From the NCBI GenBank assembly GCA_910577315.1, contig CAJTME010000007.1:88251-152250 (forward strand): DNA of 64,000 nt, given 5' to 3'. Below the pieces are notes generated by a model. That model was given only the letters and a program-made list of their open reading frames with translations, was not told where the DNA came from and did no database searches. Of the stretch, positions 8,083-14,869 are shown one piece after another. Source of the DNA: an uncultured Muribaculaceae bacterium (GTDB taxonomy: Bacteria; Bacteroidota; Bacteroidia; Bacteroidales; Muribaculaceae). The position numbers were made by a program, and so were the translations under genes. Every line of letters starts with the position of its first letter. Positions within the stretch are counted from its first letter, which is position 1.

Positions 8083-8745
8083 CTATGATTTCCCGAAGTA
8101 TATGTCGCCGAAAAATTCAGGGCGGTGGAAATCGGGCTTATCCGTTGTGATGGGTTTCCACGAAAGGTAGTGAGGCTCTGATGTGGCCGAGGCGCATTTG
8201 TAAAAATTGCCCCTTATCTTATCAGGCAGATTGGCCCGGTCGAGGCCAATGAGGCCGAGGGGTATCACCACAAGAAGATTCCACGTGAACAGGCCTTCCA
8301 GTTCGCGGAATGGCCGCGTGCCGCAGGACGCATAACGCCTCACCTGCCCCAGCTCGGCGGCGGCGAGGCGGGTTGGCACAGGACGCTCGCGCCGGTGGGA
8401 GGCATTGATGGTGCCGATGCAGTTGAACTCGAAGTTCCAGTATTCACCGCCTTCATGCGGCTCTACGAAAAACTCCACGCACGAATCCTCGCTCACGGGC
8501 GACTGGTCGACATAGTTCTCGGCCCGAAGATAATTGCATCTGACCAGAAAGTCGATGTAAATCGCCTCGTCGGTATATGCCGCCGAGAACGATGTCATCG
8601 GGCGGTAAGGATATTTCCCGGGCCAGTTCACGCTTGCAATTTCGCCCCGGGCCCCCTTGTCGTCGAGCATGGCGATGATGGCGTCGGGATCGGCGAGCGT
8701 GTCGAGCGAGTCAATGCGCGGAAGTGTGAGCTTGGGTTGGTTCAT
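8083..8745 (-). CDS. Carbohydrate-binding family 9-like protein, no signal peptide
   Basis: The 220-residue product matches the CBM9-like beta-sandwich pattern in Bacteroidota: AYTDEAIYIDFLV, EDSCVEFFVEP, YWNFEFNCIGTI near the middle and FFGDIYFGKS at the end. Such domains usually bind reducing ends of glycans, but stand-alone members of about 220 residues are of unknown role. The N-terminus MNQPKLTLPRIDSLDTL is polar and lacks a signal peptide, so as annotated the protein would stay in the cytoplasm, unlike the exported enzymes encoded downstream. The gaps to neighbours are 24 and 50 nt, consistent with one operon. Confidence 0.75.
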   Translation of the reverse strand: MNQPKLTLPRIDSLDTLADPDAIIAMLDDKGARGEIASVNWPGKYPYRPMTSFSAAYTDEAIYIDFLVRCNYLRAENYVDQSPVSEDSCVEFFVEPHEGGEYWNFEFNCIGTINASHRRERPVPTRLAAAELGQVRRYASCGTRPFRELEGLFTWNLLVVIPLGLIGLDRANLPDKIRGNFYKCASATSEPHYLSWKPITTDKPDFHRPEFFGDIYFGKS

Positions 8746-8769
8746 CTGTATATCGGTCAGTCTAAGGGT

Positions 8770-9411
8770 TCAGAAAAATTCAGCCACGGCCATCGTTATG
8801 CCGATGCCGGCCATGACAAAGAGGATTATCGCAATGATGCGGTTCACGAGCCACAACGCGCGTACATTGAAGCGCCGCCGCAGACGGTTGACAAGCCATG
8901 TCACGCCATACCACCACATCAATGCGCCGCTAAGTATGCAGACATAGGCAAAAATATAGTGGTGGACGCCGTATTCCGGCAAAATCAGGCAAAAACGCGC
9001 GAACAGCCCCACGATGAAGAACAGAATCAATGGATTTGAGAACGTGATGAGAAATCCCGTCACGAAATCCGTCCAGTAATTTGTAGCCGGAGTGGACGCC
9101 ACGGTCTTGAGCGAGCGTGTGGGGTTCTTGCGGAAAAGATAGAACGCAAAAATGGCCAGCACCACGCCTCCGCCAAGCTGCAGCCACAGCTGCTGGCGTT
9201 CGATGAAGTCGGTGACGAAGCTGAGGCCCAGGCCCGTGAGAAGGCAGTAGATGAGATCGCTCAGCGCCGCGCCCATTCCGGTGAACATTGCCGGCCAACG
9301 CCCTTTGCTGAGGGTGCGCTGGATTATGAGCATACCGACAGGCCCCATCGGCGCCGAAATGAGGGCTCCGATGGCCAGTCCGCGTGGTAATATGTAAAGC
9401 AGTTGCTCCAT
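8770..9411 (-). CDS. LysE-family amino-acid exporter
   Basis: With the start at 9409-9411 (MEQLLYILPRG) the protein has 213 residues and about six hydrophobic helices, the family norm. The GALISAPMGPVGMLIIQRTL segment after the first residues is the LysE/RhtB signature (helix one with the PxGP motif). LysE-type carriers export amino acids or small related compounds. I did not use the in-frame start at 9490-9492 because the promoter lies between it and 9411. It is the first gene of the operon that ends with the dipeptide epimerase, which hints that it handles amino acids arising from peptide turnover. Confidence 0.88.
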   Translation of the reverse strand: MEQLLYILPRGLAIGALISAPMGPVGMLIIQRTLSKGRWPAMFTGMGAALSDLIYCLLTGLGLSFVTDFIERQQLWLQLGGGVVLAIFAFYLFRKNPTRSLKTVASTPATNYWTDFVTGFLITFSNPLILFFIVGLFARFCLILPEYGVHHYIFAYVCILSGALMWWYGVTWLVNRLRRRFNVRALWLVNRIIAIILFVMAGIGITMAVAEFF

Positions 9412-9420
9412 ACCAAATAG

Positions 9421-9452
9421 CAAAGATAGATATTTTCGGCAAAAGCACCAAA
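9421..9452 (-). promoter_or_regulatory. Promoter of the LysE-to-epimerase operon
   Basis: TATCTTTG (9421-9428) with TTTG (9449-9452) 20 bp upstream on the minus strand. The last G of the box is only 9 bp from the ATG, so the transcript would begin with a leader of about 6 nt. Confidence 0.85.
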
Positions 9453-9546
9453 ACACCCCCGAAAATTTTGAAAAAATTAAAAGTACAGCCAAAAGATTAA
9501 ACCGCTTTCACAGCCCTGATGTTGCCTCAAAAATCCCCCCGCCGCG

Positions 9547-9608
9547 AAAAAAATCCCTCAATGAGGGAGGAAAATGACCGATTTCCTCCCTCATTGAGGG
9601 ATTTTTTT
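9547..9608. terminator. Strong bidirectional-type terminator after katA
   Basis: A perfect 27-bp stem (9547-9573 with 9582-9608) and 8-nt loop has A-runs on one side and T-runs on the other, so it reads as an intrinsic terminator from either strand. In this context it ends the minus-strand katA transcript and shields the LysE operon promoter. Confidence 0.93.
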
Positions 9609-9733
9609 GTTGCAATGGGAATCGTAAAGCCAATTTTTCAGTTATTACCACTTTTTGCAAAAACCGCCCCGGCGGGGTGACTCGGGACAGGTCAATCCGC
9701 CGGGACGTCATATCGGTAGTGTGGAATTTAACT

Positions 9734-11239
9734 TTACTTGGACAGGTTGCGCTTGTCCCAGGACGGATGGGCTGGATCTTCGGCAACGAGAGCCTCGGCA
9801 AGGTCGATGCCGAGCGATGATGCCAGCATGCGGCCGTATTCGGGGTCGGCGTTGTGGCAGGCGCGCACATGCCGCTGTTTGATGAACAGGGGAACGCCCT
9901 CCATCTGCGCGGCGGTGTTGTCGCAGGTAGCCTGCCGGTCGGCTGGGCTCATCAGTCGCCACAGCAGTCCGGGCTGGGTGTAGTAGTCATCGTCAAACTC
10001 GCGCTCGTCGTAGTTGTACACAGCGCCGTCCACCGCCATCGGCGGTTCTTTCAACGAGGGCGTATCCTGCCATTCGCCGAAGCTGTTGGGTTCATAACTT
10101 ATTGTGGCGCCGCAGTTTCTATCGGTGCGCATCTTGCCGTCGCGATGATAGGAATGGAACGGACATTTGGGACGGTTGACGGGAATGAGGTTGTGGTTCA
10201 CACCAAGGCGGTAGCGCTGCGCGTCGCCGTACGAGAACAGCCGTCCTTGCAGCATCTTGTCGGGCGAGAACCCTATGCCCTCAACTATGTTCATGGGATT
10301 GAAGGCGGCCTGCTCGATTTCGGCATAGAAGTTCTCGGGATTGCGGTTAAGCTCGAGGATTCCGACATCGCGCAGGGGGAAATCCTTGTGATACCACACC
10401 TTGGTGAGGTCAAAAGGATTTATGCCGTAATGCTTGGCCTCGTCCTCGGTCATCAGCTGCACCTGCAATTTCCAGCGCGGGAATTCGCCGCGCTCGATTG
10501 CCTCGAACAGATCGCGCTGGTGCGACTCGCGGTCTTTGGCGATGATTGCCTCAGCCTCCTGGTCAGTGAGGTTCTTGATGCCCTGCAGGGTGCGGAAATG
10601 GAACTTAACCCATGTGCGCTTATTATCCTTGTTGATGAAGCTGTAAGTGTGGCTGCCGAAGCCGTGCATGTGGCGGAACGAGGCCGGAATACCGCGCGGC
10701 GACATGGTGATTGTGACCTGATGGAGCGCCTCGGGCAGCAGTGTCCAGAAATCCCAGTTGCTGGTGGGACTGCGCATGCCGCTGCGGGGGTCGCGCTTGA
10801 TGGCGTGGTTGAGGTCGGGGAATTTCAGGGGGTCACGCAGGAAAAACACGGGAGTGTTGTTGCCGACCAGGTCCCAGTTTCCGCCGTCAGTATAGAATTT
10901 TATGGCGAAGCCACGTATGTCGCGTTCGGCATCGGCGGCTCCCCGCTCGCCGGCCACAGTCGAGAAGCGAACCAGGCAGGGCGTCTGCTTGCCAACTTCC
11001 GAGAAGATTGCCGCTTTGGTGAATTCCGAGATGTCGTCGGTCACGGTAAAAGTGCCGAACGCGCCCGAACCTTTGGCGTGCATGCGCCGCTCGGGTATCA
11101 CCTCGCGGTCGAAATGGGATATTTTCTCAATGTACCAGGGATCCTGAACGGTAACGGGTCCCGGGCGACCGGCGGTCTGAACATTCTGGTTGTCTGCGAT
11201 GGGGCGACCATTGTCGGAGGTCAGTCTTTTCTTATCCAT
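9734..11239 (-). CDS. katA: Heme catalase
   Basis: The 501-residue product is a small-subunit monofunctional catalase that splits hydrogen peroxide into water and oxygen in the cytoplasm. Catalytic His54 is in RRMHAKGSGAFG, distal Asn127 in LVGNNTPVFF and the proximal heme-ligand Tyr337 in RLFSYGDAQRYRLG. The start MDKKRLTSDNGRPIADNQN and the length are typical of Bacteroides catalases. It stands alone between a strong terminator and uvrA. No consensus TAnnTTTG box is apparent upstream, which fits a gene needing an activator such as OxyR, but that is inference. Confidence 0.98.
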   Translation of the reverse strand: MDKKRLTSDNGRPIADNQNVQTAGRPGPVTVQDPWYIEKISHFDREVIPERRMHAKGSGAFGTFTVTDDISEFTKAAIFSEVGKQTPCLVRFSTVAGERGAADAERDIRGFAIKFYTDGGNWDLVGNNTPVFFLRDPLKFPDLNHAIKRDPRSGMRSPTSNWDFWTLLPEALHQVTITMSPRGIPASFRHMHGFGSHTYSFINKDNKRTWVKFHFRTLQGIKNLTDQEAEAIIAKDRESHQRDLFEAIERGEFPRWKLQVQLMTEDEAKHYGINPFDLTKVWYHKDFPLRDVGILELNRNPENFYAEIEQAAFNPMNIVEGIGFSPDKMLQGRLFSYGDAQRYRLGVNHNLIPVNRPKCPFHSYHRDGKMRTDRNCGATISYEPNSFGEWQDTPSLKEPPMAVDGAVYNYDEREFDDDYYTQPGLLWRLMSPADRQATCDNTAAQMEGVPLFIKQRHVRACHNADPEYGRMLASSLGIDLAEALVAEDPAHPSWDKRNLSK

Positions 11240-11278
11240 AAAAAACGAAAAAGTGTGTTTAATTGAATTTTGGGGTTA

Positions 11279-11304
11279 ACGCATTTAAAACACAATATAT
11301 GCGT
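11279..11304. promoter_or_regulatory. Possible operator upstream of katA
   Basis: An inverted repeat ACGCAT (11279-11284) and ATGCGT (11299-11304) with a 14-bp A+T-rich spacer lies about 40-65 bp before the katA start. The arrangement would suit a dimeric regulator, but the half-sites are short and could be chance. Confidence 0.3.
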
Positions 11305-11413
11305 CAAAAGTTCCCCAACCGGAATTTGCTTGCGTTTTTATTAAAAAACTCAAAAAAACGTCCTGACAGCACAAACGGTCACTGCAATGCGGAACTATCC
11401 GCAAAAAATTTCG

Positions 11414-11421
11414 TAACTTTG
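11414..11421 (+). promoter_or_regulatory. Promoter -7 box of uvrA
   Basis: TAACTTTG stands 46 bp before the chosen uvrA ATG. I see no TTTG or TTG at the usual distance upstream, so only the -7 element is supported. Confidence 0.65.
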
Positions 11422-11467
11422 TATATTTGCAGGAGGCGCCCGCCCCTGCCCTTGATTTTTGATTGAA

Positions 11468-14263
11468 ATGACTGAAAAAAACATACAGATAAAGGGTGCG
11501 AGGGTCAACAACCTCAAGAACATAGACCTGTCGCTGCCCCGAGGAAAATTCATCGTCATCACCGGCCTCAGCGGCTCGGGCAAGTCGTCGCTGGCATTCG
11601 ACACGCTATATGCCGAGGGGCGCCGGCGCTATGTCGAGAGCCTGTCGTCGTATGCACGCCAGTTCCTCGGCAAGATGACAAAACCAGAATGTGACTATAT
11701 CAAGGGACTGCCCCCCGCCGTGGCAATCGAACAAAAAGTCAACACCCGCAATCCGCGTTCGACCGTCGGCACGTCCACTGAAATCTACGACTACCTGCGC
11801 CTGCTCTTCGCCCGCGTGGGACGCACCATATCGCCCGTGAGCGGCGCGGTGGTTAAAAAGCACACCATCGAGGATGTCGTCGCCGCCGCGCAGGCCTACG
11901 GCGTCGGAACCCGCGTGGCAGTCATCGCTCCGATGGCCCTGCCCGAGGGCCGCGACATGGCCACTCATCTCGACGTGTTGCTTAAAGAGGGCTTCTCGCG
12001 CATCGCGGTCGGCAACGAATTCATCGACATAGCAGACGCGCTGAACGACAAGACGGTGCTTAAAGCGAAATCGGTCGATTTGCTCATCGACCGCCTCGCC
12101 GTGTCGGACGAGCGCGACGAGCTGTCGCGTCTGGCCGAAAGTGCCGAAACGGCATTTTTTGAGGGCAACGGCAAATGCTCGCTGCTGGTATTCAAAAGCC
12201 GTGAGGACGTCGACCGCCTCGATTTTTCAAAACTTTTCGAGGCCGACGGAATGGTGTTTCCCGAACCGTCAGACCAGATGTTCAACTTCAACAACCCTTA
12301 CGGCGCGTGTCCCAATTGCGAAGGCTTCGGCATGGCATTGGGCATAGACGAGGGGCTGGTGGTGCCCGACCCGTCGCTGTCGCTCTACGACGATGCGGTG
12401 GCTCCCTGGCGCGGCCCCACGATGAGCGAGTGGAAACGCGAGTTCATCCGCCTGTCGGCGTCCCGCAAATTCCCCATCCACCGCCCGTATTTCCAGTTGA
12501 CCGACGAAGAAAAGGCATATCTGTGGCACGGCGAAGGAGCATGGACCGGCATCGACGGATTCTTCACATGGATGGAATCGCAGCGCCACAAGGTGCAATA
12601 CCGCGTAATGTACTCGCGTTTCCGCGCCAAGACGCTGTGCCCCGTGTGCCACGGTTCCCGACTGCGACCCGAGGCCATGAACGTCAAGGTTGCCGGGATG
12701 ACGATTGCCGACCTCGTCAAAATGCCCGTAACCCGGTTACAGGCATGGTTCGCCACCCTCGAATTTGAAGAGAACGACGCCAAAATCGCCGCGCGTCTGC
12801 TCACGGAAATCAAGAACCGGCTGGGCTATCTCGTCGAGGTCGGGCTGGGCTACCTTACCCTCGACCGCCTCAGCAACTCGCTATCTGGCGGCGAAAGCCA
12901 GCGCATCAACCTCGCCACCTCGCTCGGTTCGAGCCTTGTGGGCTCGCTCTACATCCTCGACGAGCCGTCAATCGGACTGCATCCGCGCGACACCGACCGT
13001 CTCATCGGTGTGTTGCGGAAGCTGCAGCAGCTCGGCAACACGGTCGTTGTGGTCGAGCATGACGAGGAAATCATGCGTGCCGCCGACCTCATCGTCGACG
13101 TAGGCCCCGATGCCGGACGCCTCGGCGGCGAAATCGTCTTCCAGGGCCCAATATCGCAACTTCCCGGTGCCGAACGCAGCTACACCGCGAAATACCTCAC
13201 CGGCAAAATGAAAATCAAGGAGCCCGACTCGCGCCGCAAATGGAAGGACTATGTCGAGATATGCCATGCCACTGAGCACAACCTCAAGGACGTGTCGGTA
13301 AAATTCCCCCTCGGGGTAATGACCGCCGTCACCGGTGTCAGCGGTTCTGGCAAGTCAACCCTGGTCGGCAACATCCTCTACCGCTCCATGGCCCGGCACC
13401 TCGGCACTGACAACGCCGCGCCCGGACGCTTCGGCGAGTTGCGCGGCGACCTCAAACGCGTGGGCGACATAGTCTTCGTCGACCAAAACCCCATCGGCAA
13501 GTCGTCGCGTTCCAATCCGGCCACATACCTGAAAGCATACGATGAAATCCGCGACCTCTTCTCCCAGCATCAGGCAGCAAAGCAGATGGGTTTCACCCCG
13601 GCGTTCTTTTCGTTCAACACCGAGGGAGGCCGGTGCGAAGAGTGCAAGGGCGAAGGCTCCATCACCATCCCGATGCAATTCCTCGCCGACGTCACCATCC
13701 CCTGTGAGGTGTGCGGCGGCAAGCGTTTCAAAAAGGAAATACTCGAGGTGAAATACCGCGACGTAAACATCAGCGATGTACTTGACATGACCATCGACCA
13801 GGCCATAGAGTTTTTCGGCGAGGGTACCGGCGCGACAGAACGCCGCATCGTTCGGCGCCTCCAGCCGCTCCACGATGTCGGACTGGGCTACATCAAGCTC
13901 GGCCAGTCGTCCTCGACGCTTTCGGGCGGTGAGAACCAGCGCGTGAAACTGGCTTCGTTCATCGCCGACGAACGCCCCACCCCCACCATGTTCATATTCG
14001 ACGAGCCCACAACCGGCCTTCACTTCCACGACATCAACGTACTGATGGCCTCTTTCGACCGCCTGATTGCCAAAGGTCACACATTGGTGGTGATTGAGCA
14101 CAACCTCGACGTGATAAAATGCGCCGACCACGTCATCGACCTCGGTCCCGACGGCGGCGAGGGCGGCGGACAAATCGTTGGCGAAGGCACCCCCGAACAA
14201 ATCGCTTCCAATCCCGCAAGCACCACCGGCAAATACCTGAGGGAATTAGGAATTAGGAATTAG
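11468..14263 (+). CDS. uvrA: Excinuclease ABC subunit A
   Basis: UvrA is the damage-recognition ATPase of nucleotide excision repair and acts with UvrB and UvrC. The 931-residue product has two ABC ATPase modules: Walker A motifs GLSGSGKSS (about 33-41) and GVSGSGKST (about 625), signature motifs LSGGESQRI and LSGGENQRV, and zinc-binding Cys pairs (CPNCEGFG, CPVCHGSR, CEECKGEG with CEVCGGKRF). The SYARQFLGKMTKPECD region is the UvrB-binding part. I chose the ATG at 11468 over a TTG three codons earlier because family members begin just before this point. The last six residues (ELGIRN) and the TAG stop are written by a GAATTAG tandem repeat. Confidence 0.97.
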   Translation: MTEKNIQIKGARVNNLKNIDLSLPRGKFIVITGLSGSGKSSLAFDTLYAEGRRRYVESLSSYARQFLGKMTKPECDYIKGLPPAVAIEQKVNTRNPRSTVGTSTEIYDYLRLLFARVGRTISPVSGAVVKKHTIEDVVAAAQAYGVGTRVAVIAPMALPEGRDMATHLDVLLKEGFSRIAVGNEFIDIADALNDKTVLKAKSVDLLIDRLAVSDERDELSRLAESAETAFFEGNGKCSLLVFKSREDVDRLDFSKLFEADGMVFPEPSDQMFNFNNPYGACPNCEGFGMALGIDEGLVVPDPSLSLYDDAVAPWRGPTMSEWKREFIRLSASRKFPIHRPYFQLTDEEKAYLWHGEGAWTGIDGFFTWMESQRHKVQYRVMYSRFRAKTLCPVCHGSRLRPEAMNVKVAGMTIADLVKMPVTRLQAWFATLEFEENDAKIAARLLTEIKNRLGYLVEVGLGYLTLDRLSNSLSGGESQRINLATSLGSSLVGSLYILDEPSIGLHPRDTDRLIGVLRKLQQLGNTVVVVEHDEEIMRAADLIVDVGPDAGRLGGEIVFQGPISQLPGAERSYTAKYLTGKMKIKEPDSRRKWKDYVEICHATEHNLKDVSVKFPLGVMTAVTGVSGSGKSTLVGNILYRSMARHLGTDNAAPGRFGELRGDLKRVGDIVFVDQNPIGKSSRSNPATYLKAYDEIRDLFSQHQAAKQMGFTPAFFSFNTEGGRCEECKGEGSITIPMQFLADVTIPCEVCGGKRFKKEILEVKYRDVNISDVLDMTIDQAIEFFGEGTGATERRIVRRLQPLHDVGLGYIKLGQSSSTLSGGENQRVKLASFIADERPTPTMFIFDEPTTGLHFHDINVLMASFDRLIAKGHTLVVIEHNLDVIKCADHVIDLGPDGGEGGGQIVGEGTPEQIASNPASTTGKYLRELGIRN

Positions 14264-14298
14264 GAATTAGGAATTAGGAATTGGGAATTAGGAATTGG
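14243..14298. repeat. GAATTAG heptad tandem repeat (8 units) across the uvrA 3' end
   Basis: Eight perfectly phased 7-bp units run from 14243 to 14298; six are GAATTAG and two (14278-14284 and 14292-14298) are GAATTGG. The first three units are inside uvrA and supply its C-terminal codons and stop. The same heptad appears at 5531-5565. Confidence 0.95.
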
Positions 14299-14341
14299 AT
14301 GCTCGTCGACTGCGGCAGGATGGAGCATCATGGTGATTACA

Positions 14342-14376
14342 AAAAAAACAATGCGCCTACCGCGCATTGTTTTTTT
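14342..14376. terminator. Bidirectional terminator between uvrA and the DUF4293 gene
   Basis: A stem of 15-16 pairs (14342-14356 with 14362-14376) has the core CAATGCGC/GCGCATTG, loop CTACC, and runs of A before and T after, so it terminates on both strands. It sits exactly between the convergent uvrA and TetR-TPR-DUF4293 units. Confidence 0.92.
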
Positions 14377-14407
14377 GTCCGATAACAGCCAACCGGCGCG
14401 AGCCGAT

Positions 14408-14827
14408 TTAGCGGAGGCGGTCCATCGAGCGCAGAAGCTTGTGGTCGCGCTTCATTCCGCGGTAGGCCAGCAGGGCGAAAAGCAGGGCGAGTACCAGCAG
14501 AACCACTCCGCCAAGCAGGACGGGCGTGGCGTTCTCCATGCCCACTCCAATCACAAAACCGCTCGTCACCATCGACGCGCAGATAAGCACGATGGCCAGG
14601 ATGGTCATCTTCATTTGCTGGCGCAGGTTATGATACATGAAAATAGTGATCAGCAGCAATGCGGCCACCACAATATTGAGAATCAGCAGCACCGGGGCGT
14701 CCTTGACAAACATTGCCGTAGGTTCGGCACCCTCGGCGGCTACGGTCGCAAACGGAGTGAAACAGAACACACCGATGAAAATGGCCGCAATCAGCAGCAT
14801 GAGAGTTTGGATTCGTTGGATTTGCAT
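14408..14827 (-). CDS. DUF4293 four-helix membrane protein
   Basis: The 139-residue product starts MQIQRIQTLMLLIAAIF and has four hydrophobic helices (about 6-30, 45-65, 72-92, 100-122) followed by a basic tail RGMKRDHKLLRSMDRLR. The IQRIQT start and four-helix layout identify the DUF4293 family, found in Bacteroidota and of unknown function. It lies 42 nt after the TPR gene on the same strand without a clear promoter of its own, so it is probably the last gene of the TetR-TPR unit. Confidence 0.88.
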   Translation of the reverse strand: MQIQRIQTLMLLIAAIFIGVFCFTPFATVAAEGAEPTAMFVKDAPVLLILNIVVAALLLITIFMYHNLRQQMKMTILAIVLICASMVTSGFVIGVGMENATPVLLGGVVLLVLALLFALLAYRGMKRDHKLLRSMDRLR

Positions 14828-14869
14828 AGTTGTATCAAATTAATGTATTTATGTGTTAAGCGTATAAAG

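Larger units (their letters stand above)
9412..9733. other. Intergenic region with promoter and terminator
   Basis: The 322-base gap holds the LysE-operon promoter next to its right-hand gene boundary and the katA terminator at 9547-9608. Between 9609 and 9733 I see no further element. Confidence 0.7.

Noticed and set aside
9854..11266. A 470-codon open frame on the plus strand opposite katA
   Set aside because: The minus strand encodes a full catalase with all active-site residues; the plus frame has low-complexity antisense character.
11459..11467. TTG start for uvrA three codons before the ATG
   Set aside because: The ATG at 11468 gives the usual UvrA N-terminus; nothing favours the TTG.
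5531..14298. The GAATTAG arrays as CRISPR-like repeats
   Set aside because: Units are 7 bp, directly adjacent, without spacers; no cas genes are in the window.
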